Counted from the stretch's first letter, positions 1 to 8,956 are shown. The stretch is 64,000 nucleotides of DNA from Paraburkholderia ginsengisoli NBRC 100965 (GCF_000739735.1 NZ_BBJF01000011.1:124001-188000); one strand, 5' to 3'. Numbers and translations are program-made. The notes: generated by a model not told the origin, from the letters alone.

Positions 1-449
1 CCGCGATCACGTTCGACGATCGCTGGCAGGGCGAGCAGACGCAAAACCTCGCCACTGAAGTCGGCGACTTCGTGCTGAAGCGCGCGGACGATCAATGGGC
101 GTATCAACTGGCGGTGGTAATCGACGATGCGGACGCGGGCATCACGCACATCGTGCGCGGCGCGGATCTGCTGGATTCGACGGCACGGCAGGTTTATCTG
201 CAACGCTGTCTCGGCGCACCCACGCCCTGCTATCTGCATGTGCCTGTCGTGACGAACGAACTGGGCGAAAAACTCAGCAAGCAGAACGGCGCAACCGCGC
301 TCGACAACGACAAGCCGCTCGAAGCGCTGAGCGCGGCGGCGCGGCATCTGGGCCTCGACGAGCTGAGCGGCCACACGCATCCGACGCTGGAGAGCTTCTA
401 TGCCGCTGCAACGGCGGCGTGGGCGAAGCGGATGGGCGTGACAAAGTAA
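1..449 (+). CDS. gluQ: Glutamyl-Q tRNA(Asp) synthetase, 3' part (5' end outside window)
   Basis: The reading frame is open from base 3 to the TAA at 447-449 and has no start in the window, so this is the C-terminal part of the protein. GluQ is a truncated GluRS paralogue that activates glutamate and attaches it to queuosine in the anticodon of tRNA(Asp). Visible family features are the stretch ending DADAGITHIVRGADLLDST, which lines the class I synthetase active site, and GEKLSKQNGA, the KMSKS-type loop. There is no anticodon-binding domain after the KLSKQ loop, only about 55 residues, which separates GluQ from full-length GltX. A bidirectional hairpin follows directly. Confidence 0.9.
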   Translation, partial: AITFDDRWQGEQTQNLATEVGDFVLKRADDQWAYQLAVVIDDADAGITHIVRGADLLDSTARQVYLQRCLGAPTPCYLHVPVVTNELGEKLSKQNGATALDNDKPLEALSAAARHLGLDELSGHTHPTLESFYAAATAAWAKRMGVTK

Positions 450-450
450 A

Positions 451-482
451 AAGCGCTTCGCCGTTGTAGCAGCGAAGCGCTT
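451..482 (-). terminator. Intrinsic terminator between convergent gluQ and rhlE
   Basis: A perfect 11-bp inverted repeat (AAGCGCTTCGC at 451-461, its complement at 472-482) has a 10-nt loop. Read on the minus strand it ends in GCGCTTTTTAC, a T5 tract, so it best fits termination of the rhlE transcript. On the plus strand the T-tract is poor, but the hairpin lies 1 nt after the gluQ stop and may serve both. Confidence 0.75.
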
Positions 483-550
483 GAGACGCCAAGGCGTTTG
501 AAAGACGCTTGATAGACGCGTGGAGAACGCGTCAAAACGTCCCCTCAGAA

Positions 551-2035
551 TTACGACGAGGAAGTCGACTTCCTCGGCATCCCGAACCCGCCCAGCAATG
601 CCGCCAGCGGCTGCTTCGAGCCCGACTTCTGCGGCGCACCGGAAGCGGCAGCCGCTTCCTCGACCTTGCGCACCGAAGACGGCGACGGCTCATACGGCTT
701 CAGGAAGAAATCATCGACGGGTTGCGCGCGATGGTGATGCGGCCGGTCGAACGAACCCGACGACGGCGCGCCCGTGCGACGGCGGCTGCCGCGCTCATCA
801 CGACCTTCACGGCCGTCACTGCTGCGCTCGCGGCGCGGCGCACGCTCTTCGTGGTGATGACGAACCGGCGCGGCGACGGTCAGGTGTTGCACGTCCAGCG
901 GACGCTTGATCAGCTTTTCGATATCGGCGAGTTGCTTGCGCTCGTTCGGGCTGCACAGCGACAACGCATCGCCCGACGCTCCAGCACGGCCGGTACGGCC
1001 GATGCGGTGCACGTAGTCTTCCGCGTTGAACGGCAGGTCGAAGTTGATCACGGCCGGCAGTTCGGCGATATCCAGGCCGCGCGCGGCGACGTCGGTCGCG
1101 ACCAGCGCTTCGATCTCGCCGCGCTTGAACGCGTCGAGCGCCTGCATGCGCTCGTTCTGCGTGCGGTCGCCGTGAATCGCGGTCGCCACCACGCCGTCGC
1201 GTTCGAGACTGCGCGCGAGACGGCTCGCGCCGATCTTGCTGTTGCAGAACACGATCACCTGCTTGAGGCTGCGCTCACGGATCAGTTGCACGACCGCGCC
1301 GGTCTTGTCGCCCTCGGCGACTTCGAAGACGATCTGCGTCACGTTGGTCGCGGTCGAGTTGCTGCGCGCGACTTCGATGGTCTGCGGGTTGCGCAGATAC
1401 GTGGCGGCCAGCTTCTTGATTTCGCCCGAGAACGTGGCCGAGAACAGCAGCGTCTGACGTTCCTTCGGCAGCAGGTTCAGGATGCGCTGCAGGTCCGGCA
1501 GGAAGCCCATGTCGAGCATCCGGTCGGCTTCGTCGAGCACGAGAATCTGCACCTGGCCGAGATTCGCGGTTTTCTGTTGCACGTGATCGAGCAGACGGCC
1601 CGGCGTGGCGATCAGGATTTCGACGCCGCGGCGCAGTTGCTCGGACTGCGGATTCATATCGACGCCGCCGAACACCACCGCGCTGCGCAGCGCGGTGTGC
1701 TTCGCGTACGACTGCACGTTCGCGGCGACCTGGTCGGCCAGTTCGCGGGTCGGCGTGAGGATCAGCGCACGCACCGGATGGCGCGCGGGCGACGCGCTCG
1801 TGCTCGCCTGCGGCAGCAGACGCTGGATGATCGGCAGCGAGAAACTCGCGGTCTTGCCGGTGCCGGTCTGCGCGGCGCCCATCACGTCACGGCCGGCCAG
1901 CACGACGGGAATCGCCTGCTCCTGGATCGGCGTTGGCGTGGTGTAGCCCGATTCTTTGACGGCTTTCAGGATGTCGGGCGCGAGACCGAATTGATCAAAA
2001 GTCGCAGTGCTGGGCGTGACGGCTGTGTCGGACAT
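551..2035 (-). CDS. rhlE: DEAD-box ATP-dependent RNA helicase, RhlE type
   Basis: A 494-aa superfamily 2 RNA helicase that unwinds short RNA duplexes in the cytoplasm, usually in ribosome assembly or RNA turnover. All family motifs are readable: Q motif (FDQFGLAP to TPIQ), motif I AQTGTGKT near residues 55-62, PTRELA, TPGR, DEAD at about 168-171, SAT at about 199-201, TDVAARGLDI and HRIGRTGR. A basic, Arg/Ser-rich tail of about 100 residues follows the second RecA domain, as is common for RhlE in Burkholderiaceae. The start MSDTAVT was chosen because the Q motif follows closely. The frame stays open upstream to 2101, but that extension looks like leader sequence. Single-gene transcript ending at the 451-482 hairpin. 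Confidence 0.93.
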   Translation of the reverse strand: MSDTAVTPSTATFDQFGLAPDILKAVKESGYTTPTPIQEQAIPVVLAGRDVMGAAQTGTGKTASFSLPIIQRLLPQASTSASPARHPVRALILTPTRELADQVAANVQSYAKHTALRSAVVFGGVDMNPQSEQLRRGVEILIATPGRLLDHVQQKTANLGQVQILVLDEADRMLDMGFLPDLQRILNLLPKERQTLLFSATFSGEIKKLAATYLRNPQTIEVARSNSTATNVTQIVFEVAEGDKTGAVVQLIRERSLKQVIVFCNSKIGASRLARSLERDGVVATAIHGDRTQNERMQALDAFKRGEIEALVATDVAARGLDIAELPAVINFDLPFNAEDYVHRIGRTGRAGASGDALSLCSPNERKQLADIEKLIKRPLDVQHLTVAAPVRHHHEERAPRRERSSDGREGRDERGSRRRTGAPSSGSFDRPHHHRAQPVDDFFLKPYEPSPSSVRKVEEAAAASGAPQKSGSKQPLAALLGGFGMPRKSTSSS

Positions 2036-2523
2036 GGTGGCTTTCGCTAAAAATGCGCTTGGCGCGGTGCGCGCGGCAGCGGTCGGAACCGCAGAGGGCA
2101 TCAGGATGAAGGCGGAGCCACGGCGTACCGCACGGGACCCGTCAGTGCTTCGGGAAAATGCGGCCGGCTCCGGCCGGCGGAAAACACCCGCCGGAAAGGC
2201 CGGTATTGTAGCACTTCAGCAAAAACACTCATGGCGCATGTGGCGGCTTTCTGCTTACGACGGCGAAAGCTCGTCGGCGGGGCGCCGCCGGGGGCGTCGC
2301 GGGAGTCCTCGAGGTGCGCCGTTCAGCGTCCCCGGCGGCCGCCCGCCTCGCTGGCGAGCGTAGTGCGCGCAGGCGACAGTAGCATGACACGGCGCTTCTG
2401 CGAGCGGCGAACGCGGCTCGGGGCGCCGCCGGGTGCGGAGTGCCAGGTGCGCGGCGCACCCGGCGCACCCGCGCCCGCCCGCTTGCGGCCGCACCAAAGG
2501 CTCGCGGCCCAAAGCCGCCCCCC
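2036..2523. other. Intergenic region, no gene seen
   Basis: About 490 nt lie between the rhlE start and the aldehyde dehydrogenase stop. Open frames here are low-complexity Arg/Ala/Pro products with no start signal and are judged to be GC-rich chance frames. A small hairpin (CCGGCGG at 2174-2180 with CCGCCGG at 2188-2194) is present. The region must hold the rhlE promoter and any terminator of the ALDH operon, but no clear element was identified. Confidence 0.5.
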
Positions 2524-3960
2524 TCACCACGTCTCGCGCATCACCATCAGCCGCATCTCCGTCATATCTTCGATCGCGTAGCCCACGCCTTCGCGCCCCA
2601 GTCCCGAGTCCTTCACGCCGCCATACGGCATGTTGTCGACCCGGAACGACGGCACGTCGTTGATCACCACGCCGCCCACTTCGAGCGCGTCCCACGCGCG
2701 ATGCGCATGCGCGAGCGAATCCGTGAACACGCCGGCTTGCAGTCCGAAGTCGCTGTCGTTGACGGTTGCTAGCGCGGCCTCGAAGTCGTCGAAGCGCTCC
2801 AGAATCGCCACCGGCCCGAACGCTTCCTTGCGATACAGGTCGGTGTCGCGCTTCACGCCTTCGAGCAGCGTCGCCTCGAACATCGCGCCGTCGACCTTGC
2901 CGCCCACGACGATCTTCGCGCCCGCCTGCACCGCACCGTCCATCCAGCCGGCGAGACGCTTCGACTCCGACTCGGAGATCATCGGTCCAACGAACGTCTT
3001 TTCGTCCTTCGGATCGCCCATCACGAGCGACTTCGTTTTCGCAATCAGCTTCTCGCGCAGCGCGTCATACACCTTCGCGTGCACCAGAATCCGCTGCACG
3101 CCGATGCAGCTCTGCCCCGATTGATAGAACGCGCCGAACGAGAGCCGGTCGACCACATAATCGAGCTTGTCACCCTGATCGCCGTCGACGATCGCCGCCG
3201 CGTTGCCGCCCAGCTCGAGAATCACTTTTTTCTTGCCGGCCTTCGCCTTCAGATCCCAGCCGACCGCCGGCGAGCCGGTGAACGACAGCAGCTTGAAGCG
3301 CTCGTCGGTAGTGAACAGATCGGCGCCGTCGCGATGCGCGGGCAGAATCGAAAACGCGCCCTTCGGCAGATCGGTTTCCGCGAGAATCTCGCCCATGATC
3401 AGCGCGCCGACCGGCGTGCGGCTCGCCGGTTTCAGCACGAACGGCACGCCCGCGGCGATCGCCGGCGCGACCTTGTGCGCGGTCAGGTTCAGCGGAAAGT
3501 TGAACGGCGAGATGAACGAGCACGGGCCGATCGGCACGCGTTTCACATAAGCGTGATAGCCCTTGGCGCGCGGCGAAATCTCCAGATTGACGATCTCGCC
3601 GTCGATCCGCACGCTCTCCTCGGCGGCCACCTTGAACGTATCGATCAGCCGCGTGACCTCGCCTTTCGAATCGTTGATCGGCTTGCCCGCTTCGATGCAC
3701 AGTGCGAGCGCCAGTTCGTCGTAGCGCTCGCGAAAGCGCTTCACGCAGTGCTCGAGCACCGCCTGGCGCTTGAACGGCGGGAACGCGCGCATCGCGGGCA
3801 GCGCGTCGACGGCATGGCCGATCGCCTTGTCGATCGCTGCCGCGTCGGCCATCGCGACGCGGGTCGCCACTTCGCCGCTGAATTTATCGGTGACTTCGAG
3901 ATCGGTGTTGGCGGCCACCGCCTCGTTGGCGAGGTAGTACGGGTAAGTCTTTTTCAACAT
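2524..3960 (-). CDS. NAD(P)-dependent aldehyde dehydrogenase
   Basis: A 478-aa soluble ALDH-superfamily enzyme oxidising an aldehyde to the acid or an acyl product. Visible features are the cofactor/substrate loop FNFPLNLTAHKVAPA, the LELGGN motif with the general base Glu near 249, and the catalytic Cys near 285 in YQSGQSCIGVQR. EAFGPV is present near the C-terminus. The GQSCIG active-site context resembles the small-aldehyde/phosphonoacetaldehyde-type ALDH group more than betaine-aldehyde enzymes, but the substrate cannot be fixed from sequence. It starts 120 nt after the stop of the TPP enzyme on the same strand, so the two are probably co-transcribed and the ALDH may take the aldehyde made by decarboxylation upstream. 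Confidence 0.85.
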   Translation of the reverse strand: MLKKTYPYYLANEAVAANTDLEVTDKFSGEVATRVAMADAAAIDKAIGHAVDALPAMRAFPPFKRQAVLEHCVKRFRERYDELALALCIEAGKPINDSKGEVTRLIDTFKVAAEESVRIDGEIVNLEISPRAKGYHAYVKRVPIGPCSFISPFNFPLNLTAHKVAPAIAAGVPFVLKPASRTPVGALIMGEILAETDLPKGAFSILPAHRDGADLFTTDERFKLLSFTGSPAVGWDLKAKAGKKKVILELGGNAAAIVDGDQGDKLDYVVDRLSFGAFYQSGQSCIGVQRILVHAKVYDALREKLIAKTKSLVMGDPKDEKTFVGPMISESESKRLAGWMDGAVQAGAKIVVGGKVDGAMFEATLLEGVKRDTDLYRKEAFGPVAILERFDDFEAALATVNDSDFGLQAGVFTDSLAHAHRAWDALEVGGVVINDVPSFRVDNMPYGGVKDSGLGREGVGYAIEDMTEMRLMVMRETW

Positions 3961-4080
3961 GACGCGTTCTCCTTGATCCGATGCCTGACAGCGGCAATAG
4001 CAGTTGCAATAGCAGCGGCAACACCGCGCGTAAGCGCCATGCCGCCCGCTAACGGTTCAGATAAAACTCACGGCCACAGA

Positions 4081-5733
4081 TCACAGCTGCGCGGACAGCC
4101 GCTTGATCTCGCGATTGAGCACGCGCTCGTTGTCCGAGTAGTCGATCGGCAGATCGATCACATGCACGCCGGGCGTCGCGAAGCACTCGCGCAGCAACGG
4201 CGCGAATTCCGCCGCCGTTTCGATCCGATGCCCGTTCGCGCCGTAACTTTGCGCATACGCGACGAAATCCGGATTGGCGAGCGTCATCCCGTAGTCCGGG
4301 AAATTCATGTTCTCCTGCTTCCAGCGGATCATGCCGAACGCGTCGTCGCGCAGAATCAGGATCACCAGATCGAGCTTCAGCCGCACGGCCGTTTCCAGTT
4401 CCTGCGAATTCATCATGAAGCCGCCGTCGCCGCATACGGCCATCACCTTGCGGTCCGGGTGCACGATTTTCGTGGCGATGGCGGAAGGCAAACCCGCGCC
4501 CATCGACGCGAGCGCATTGTCGAGCAGCAGCGAATTCGGCTCGTGCGCGCGGTAATAGCGCGCGAACCAGATCTTGTACATGCCGTTGTCCAGACACACG
4601 ATGCCGTCGACCGGCGTGGTCTCGTACACGTCGTTGACGATCCGCACCGGGTACATCGGAAAACGGTCGTCGTGCTGGCCTTTGACCAGATGCGCCTCGA
4701 AGTGCTGCTTGATCTCCTTGAAGCGCGTGAAGTCCCAATGCTCCTGGCGCTCCTTGAGGCTTTCCTTCAACTGCCACACCGCATTGGCGATATCGCCGAC
4801 CACTTCGATCTGCGGGAAATACACCGTGTCGACTTCCGCGCCGAGGAAGTTGACGTGAATCACCGTCTTCTCGCCCGCCTCGCCGCTGCGCATGAAGAAC
4901 GGCGGCTTCTCGATCACGTCGTGGCCGACGTTGATGATGCAGTCGGCGTGCTCGATCGCGCGATGCACGAAGTCGCCGTCGGACAGCGTCGCGTTGCCGA
5001 GCCACATCGGATGCGATTCGTCGATCACGCCCTTGCCCATCTGCGTGGTGAAGAACGGAATGCCGATCTGGTCGACGAACTCGCGCAGCATCTTCGTGGT
5101 CGTCTTGCGATTGCCGCCCGCGCCGATCATCAGCAGCGGATGCTTCGCGTTGGTGATCGCCTCGACCGCGCGCGCGACCGCTTTTTCCTCGGCGACCGGA
5201 CGGCGGCTGTAACTCTTCGGGATCGGTTTGCCGTCGCCCTCTTCGTGCGCGACGTCTTCGGGCAGTTCGAGATGCGTGGCGCCGGGCCGCTCCTCTTCGG
5301 CCTGGCGGACCGCCTCGCGCACCGCCGCCGGAATGTTGCTGATCGATACGATCTGCCGCGTGTACTTGGTGAGCGGTTCCATCATCCGCACCACGTCGAC
5401 GATCTGAAAATGGCCCTGCTTGCTCGACTTGATCGGCTTCTGTCCGGTGACCATCAGCATCGGCATGCCGCCTAGCTGCGCGTAGGCGGCGGCGGTCACG
5501 AAGTTGGTCGCGCCTGGCCCGAGGGTCGCGAGACACACGCCGGTGCGGCCGGTGAGACGTCCATAGGTGGCGGCCATGAAGCCGGCCGCCTGTTCGTGGC
5601 GTGTGAGGATCAGACGGATTTTCGAGCGGCGCAGCGATTCGAGCAGATCGAGATTTTCTTCGCCGGGGATGCCGAACACATACTCGACACCTTCGGCTTC
5701 CAGCGATTTGACGAACAGGTCCGATGCTTTCAT
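4081..5733 (-). CDS. TPP-dependent acetolactate synthase-like enzyme
   Basis: A 550-aa thiamine-diphosphate enzyme of the acetohydroxyacid synthase/pyruvate oxidase family. The N-terminal domain has FGIPGEEN with the conserved cofactor-activating Glu, then a central Rossmann-like domain. The C-terminal domain has CGDGGFMMN and, about 25 residues later, RDDAFGMI (the GDG...N metal/TPP motif). The end IDLPIDYSDN is typical of catabolic AlsS-type enzymes. No small regulatory subunit gene is adjacent, which also argues for a catabolic rather than a branched-chain amino-acid role. Start MKASDLF was chosen because the frame upstream to 5958 reads as a low-complexity leader. It is first in a two-gene operon with the downstream ALDH. 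A 2-oxoacid decarboxylase activity is an equally possible role. Confidence 0.82.
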   Translation of the reverse strand: MKASDLFVKSLEAEGVEYVFGIPGEENLDLLESLRRSKIRLILTRHEQAAGFMAATYGRLTGRTGVCLATLGPGATNFVTAAAYAQLGGMPMLMVTGQKPIKSSKQGHFQIVDVVRMMEPLTKYTRQIVSISNIPAAVREAVRQAEEERPGATHLELPEDVAHEEGDGKPIPKSYSRRPVAEEKAVARAVEAITNAKHPLLMIGAGGNRKTTTKMLREFVDQIGIPFFTTQMGKGVIDESHPMWLGNATLSDGDFVHRAIEHADCIINVGHDVIEKPPFFMRSGEAGEKTVIHVNFLGAEVDTVYFPQIEVVGDIANAVWQLKESLKERQEHWDFTRFKEIKQHFEAHLVKGQHDDRFPMYPVRIVNDVYETTPVDGIVCLDNGMYKIWFARYYRAHEPNSLLLDNALASMGAGLPSAIATKIVHPDRKVMAVCGDGGFMMNSQELETAVRLKLDLVILILRDDAFGMIRWKQENMNFPDYGMTLANPDFVAYAQSYGANGHRIETAAEFAPLLRECFATPGVHVIDLPIDYSDNERVLNREIKRLSAQL

Positions 5734-6008
5734 TGAGGGTCTCGCTTGATGATACGGACGCGGGCCGGGAACCCTGCGGTCAGGGTCCGGAAACTGACGA
5801 AACGGACGATCGAAGACGACGACGGCCGCGCGCACGGCACGCGGCATGGCAGGACGGCACGGCGAATGCCATGTCGGACAGCTTACTACTCGAACGGAAA
5901 CGATGTGTGCAGCGGGGCAATGCCGTGCGGCGGCGAGGACGTGAAGCGATGAAGGCAAGCGGCGGCGGTGATACGCGCAAGGTGGGCCGCCGCCTCATGA
6001 CGGCCGGC

Positions 6009-6377
6009 CTAACGGACGATGGTGACGCAGTCGGAGAGAATCGGCGGCGCATTCTCGCCGCTCATCGCGTCGTACAGGTCGGCGCGCGGGCCCTTGGTCC
6101 ACCACGTGTAGCTGCCGGCCTGGTATTTCGCGCCGGACGCCGACATCGTGTTGACGAACAGCAGCTGTTTGCCTTTCACCGGCACCAGCGCGAAGCTCTG
6201 ACCGTTCGCGGTGTTCCAGTACGTGACATGAAGAATCTTGCCGGTCGCGCAGGTGTATTTGTGGGTCTGGCGATTTTTGGTCTGAATCTCGGCGAACTGC
6301 AACGGCGCGGCCCACGCGTTGCCGTATAACGCCGCGAGCCCTGCCGCCGTGATGGTTGCAACCAGCCATGTCTTCAT
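6009..6377 (-). CDS. MliC/PliC-family lysozyme inhibitor-like secreted protein
   Basis: A 122-aa protein with a Sec signal peptide (about residues 1-23, hydrophobic core, cleavage after NAWA) and no lipobox, so probably soluble in the periplasm. The mature part has the MliC layout: YTCATGKILHVTYWN, a conserved Cys pair, and the signature region SASGAKYQAGSYTWWTKG that inserts into the lysozyme active site in characterised family members. The C-terminal Cys in LSDCVTIV could pair with the first Cys. Such proteins protect against c-type lysozyme. The small lipoprotein gene lies 109 nt upstream on the same strand. Confidence 0.82.
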   Translation of the reverse strand: MKTWLVATITAAGLAALYGNAWAAPLQFAEIQTKNRQTHKYTCATGKILHVTYWNTANGQSFALVPVKGKQLLFVNTMSASGAKYQAGSYTWWTKGPRADLYDAMSGENAPPILSDCVTIVR

Positions 6378-6486
6378 CGGATGCCTCGCTTGTTGCTGCT
6401 GAGTTGGTGCATTCGTTGCTGCATACCCACAGGACTGAACACAGACCTCGCGCGCCGCTCGGCGTAACGCGGCGTGTCCCGCTTGC

Positions 6487-6747
6487 TCATGGATCGATGA
6501 CGGCCGCGCACGCGTCGGTCGGCGCGGCGGCGACGTGCCCGACCAGCGGCACGATCTTCAGGCCCGCCGATGCAACCCGGCACGGCGCGGCGGCGAGCCC
6601 GCACCCCGTCATGCCGGCGCACAGCGCGAGCGCCACGCCGAGCGCGCCGAGACGGCCGGCCAGATCGCGCCGCGTCATATTGTGCGATTCGTTGTGCGAC
6701 TCGTTGTGCGCCTCGTTGTACAACTCGTTGCGCGATTCAGGCGCCAT
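6487..6747 (-). CDS. Small DUF6726-like lipoprotein with repeat-built N-terminus
   Basis: An 86-aa protein whose core (MTRRDLAGR, hydrophobic segment, lipobox-like AGMTGC, then APCRVASA, KIVPLVGHVAAAPTDAC) matches the small Burkholderiaceae lipoprotein family I know as DUF6726. The ATG at 6747 has a good Shine-Dalgarno (AGAGGTAGG just upstream), while the internal ATG at 6678, right before the signal peptide, has none. With the upstream start the protein gains about 23 residues made of NESH/NEAH-type tetrapeptides encoded by 12-bp DNA repeats. That is an odd leader for a lipoprotein. If 6678 is the true start, the repeats are 5' UTR. Function unknown. Confidence 0.7.
   Translation of the reverse strand: MAPESRNELYNEAHNESHNESHNMTRRDLAGRLGALGVALALCAGMTGCGLAAAPCRVASAGLKIVPLVGHVAAAPTDACAAVIDP
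6680..6739. repeat. Five tandem 12-bp repeats
   Basis: Five consecutive 12-mers on the plus strand: TTGTGCGATTCG, TTGTGCGACTCG, TTGTGCGCCTCG, TTGTACAACTCG and TTGCGCGATTCA. The first three differ by one or two bases; the last two have diverged more. The unit length keeps the reading frame, so copy-number change would add or remove four residues from the N-terminus of the lipoprotein encoded on the minus strand. Confidence 0.9.
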
Positions 6748-6887
6748 ACCTACCTCTACTCCGATGAGCTCGCCGAGCTTTCATCATCATTGCGATTGAT
6801 TGCGCGCGCGGCGAGTCTCGCCGGCGCAGGGGTCATGCAGCGCGCCGAGACACGCGTGAGCGCATCGGCGCGCGCCGCCATGACGGC

Positions 6888-8102
6888 TTACTTCGCCGAC
6901 ACCGGCCGCACCGCCGCCGCGGCCTGCTTCGCGCGGGCACGGGCTTCGTCGAGATTCTCGCCGGTGGCGAGCGCCACGCCCATGCGGCGCTTGACGAAGC
7001 TCTCCGGCTTGCCGAACAGGCGCAGGTCCGCATTGGGCACCGCCAATGCCGCCGCGACGCCTTCGAATGCGATACCTGCTTCGTCGAGACCGCCGTAAAT
7101 CACCGCCGACGCGCCGGGCGCCCGCAGCGACGTATCCACCGGCAGGCCGAGGATCGCGCGCGCATGCAGTTCGAACTCGGAGAAGCGTTGCGAGCACAGC
7201 GTGACGAGCCCCGTGTCGTGCGGACGCGGGCTCACTTCGGAGAACCACACCTCGTCGCCACGCACGAAAAGCTCCACGCCGAAGAGACCGCGGCCGCCGA
7301 GCGCCGCCGTCACCTTGTGCGCCACTTCGCGCGAACGTTCGAGCGCGAGCGGGCTCATCGGCTGCGGCTGCCACGATTCGACGTAGTCGCCCGCCACCTG
7401 CACGTGGCCGATCGGATCGCAGAAATACGTGCTGACTTCGCCGCTCGCCGGATCGATCGCGCGCACGGTCAACTGCGTGATCTCGTATTCGAAATCGATA
7501 AAGCCTTCGACGATCACGCGGCCGTGATTCACGCGGCCGCCCGCCATCGCGTATTGCCACGCGGGCTCGACGTCGGCGTCGGTTTTGAGCACCGACTGCC
7601 CCTTGCCCGACGACGACATCACCGGCTTCACGACGCACGGATAGCCGACTTTGGCGATGCCCGCGCGCAGTTCGTCGAGCGAATCGGCGAACGCGTACGG
7701 CGAGGTCGGCAGGCCGAGTTCTTCCGCGGCGAGACGGCGGATGCCTTCGCGGTTCATCGTCAGCTGCGTGGCGCGCGCGGTCGGGATCACTTCGGCGAGA
7801 CCGTCGGTTTCGATCGCGGCGAGCGCGTCGGTGGCGATCGCCTCGATCTCGGGGACGATCAGATGCGGGCGTTCCTGCTCGACCAGCGCGCGCAGCGCGG
7901 CGCGGTCGGTCATGTCGATCACGTGCGAGCGATGCGCGACCTGGTGACCCGGCGCGTTCGGGTAACGGTCGACGGCGATCACTTCGACGCCCAGCCGTTG
8001 CAGCGCGATGATCACTTCCTTGCCGAGCTCGCCGGCGCCCAGCAGCATGACGCGCGTGGCGGATTCAGAAAGGGGCGTGCCGATCCGTTGGCCGATCTGC
8101 AT
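6888..8102 (-). CDS. purT: Formate-dependent phosphoribosylglycinamide formyltransferase
   Basis: A 404-aa ATP-grasp enzyme that converts GAR plus formate and ATP to formyl-GAR in purine synthesis, a folate-independent alternative to PurN. The N-terminal domain has MLLGAGELGKEV (dinucleotide-like fold). The ATP-grasp region has VVKPVMSSSGKGQS, VIVEGFIDFEYEIT and FSEVSPRPHDTGLVT, the metal-binding segment diagnostic of PurT. Start MQIGQRIG was chosen because GGAG lies about 8 nt upstream; the frame continues upstream only as Arg-rich leader. Single gene, divergent from the META-domain lipoprotein. Confidence 0.96.
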   Translation of the reverse strand: MQIGQRIGTPLSESATRVMLLGAGELGKEVIIALQRLGVEVIAVDRYPNAPGHQVAHRSHVIDMTDRAALRALVEQERPHLIVPEIEAIATDALAAIETDGLAEVIPTARATQLTMNREGIRRLAAEELGLPTSPYAFADSLDELRAGIAKVGYPCVVKPVMSSSGKGQSVLKTDADVEPAWQYAMAGGRVNHGRVIVEGFIDFEYEITQLTVRAIDPASGEVSTYFCDPIGHVQVAGDYVESWQPQPMSPLALERSREVAHKVTAALGGRGLFGVELFVRGDEVWFSEVSPRPHDTGLVTLCSQRFSEFELHARAILGLPVDTSLRAPGASAVIYGGLDEAGIAFEGVAAALAVPNADLRLFGKPESFVKRRMGVALATGENLDEARARAKQAAAAVRPVSAK

Positions 8103-8416
8103 GGGGTCTCCAAAAAAGTCAGGATGAGGGTGGGATTGGGTAGAGCCCGATGTTAACATGCGGGCCCCCTGTCGCGGCTTGCCGGCGAGTTGCCTGCGCC
8201 TTGCTCGCGGCGGTCTCATTTTCCTGCCCTTGTGCGTGCGCGACGGGTGCATGAAGGCTACGCGGTGGGTACGTGACGGGTCCATGAGCGACGCAGCGGC
8301 GGCGCGCATCAGCCCCGCCGCTATCTCACCAGAGTGTCCGCATGCCGTTGCGCTCGCGTGCGGCAAGCTTAGTGCGTTACCCTTACGCCTTCGCCAGTTT
8401 GAAGAGGAACGACGCC
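8103..8416. other. Divergent promoter region purT / META lipoprotein
   Basis: The 314 nt between two divergent genes must hold both promoters. Frames that cross it are N-terminal over-extensions of the flanking genes. A ribosome-binding site GAGGAAC (8404-8410) precedes the plus-strand gene. No operator or riboswitch-like structure was recognised. Confidence 0.5.
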
Positions 8417-8956
8417 ATGCTTCAAAGCTCCTCCGCGCGACCCGTTGCGCGCTTCACCCCGTACCTGCGTACGGCCCTTGCCGCGCTGAGCGTCGCCGCG
8501 CTGCTGGGCGCCTGCGCGATCCCGAAACATCCCGACGCGGCAGCGCCCGCGCCCGATCCGTTCAATCCCGCCGCCGCGCAACTGCTCGACGACACCAGTT
8601 GGGTGCTAAGCGCGTGGAAGCAGGCCGACGGCACGCCGCGCGCCATTCCATCCATCGCCGACGGCGGTCCGATCACCCTCACGCTCTCCACGTCGACCGG
8701 CCAGCGGCACGCGAGCGGCTTCTCGGGCTGCAACCGCTTCATGGGTTCGTACGCGCTGAAGGACGGCAAGCTGAGCTTTGGCCCGCTGGCCGGCACGCGC
8801 ATGGCGTGCATGTCGGCGGGCGGCAAGATCGAAGGCGCGTTTCTCGATGCGTTGACACGCATCGACCGCACCGGCGTGCAGATGCGCGAGCCGCAGCAGA
8901 TGCAGCTCGTGCTCGATAACGGCGATACGCTGACTTTCGATCGCAACACTAAATGA
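8417..8956 (+). CDS. META-domain lipoprotein (HslJ-like)
   Basis: A 179-aa lipoprotein: signal peptide with lipobox LLGAC at about residues 30-34, Pro/Ala-rich linker, then one META domain. The domain shows the family core SGFSGCNRFMGSYAL, FGPLAGTRMACMS and a C-terminal LDNGDTLTF strand; the two Cys of GCNRF and RMAC are typical. META/HslJ proteins sit in the outer membrane or periplasm and are tied to heat or novobiocin tolerance in E. coli, but the biochemical role is unclear. Start MLQSSSA follows GAGGAAC at 6-nt spacing; a longer in-frame start at 8342 lacks such a site. Confidence 0.85.
   Translation: MLQSSSARPVARFTPYLRTALAALSVAALLGACAIPKHPDAAAPAPDPFNPAAAQLLDDTSWVLSAWKQADGTPRAIPSIADGGPITLTLSTSTGQRHASGFSGCNRFMGSYALKDGKLSFGPLAGTRMACMSAGGKIEGAFLDALTRIDRTGVQMREPQQMQLVLDNGDTLTFDRNTK

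Noticed and set aside
509..2050. A 513-codon open frame on the plus strand opposite rhlE
   Set aside because: It is antisense to a clear DEAD-box gene and encodes Arg/His-rich low-complexity sequence without a ribosome site.
3079..5475. A 798-codon open frame on the plus strand
   Set aside because: It lies opposite both the ALDH and the TPP enzyme and arises from the GC-rich codon pattern of those genes.
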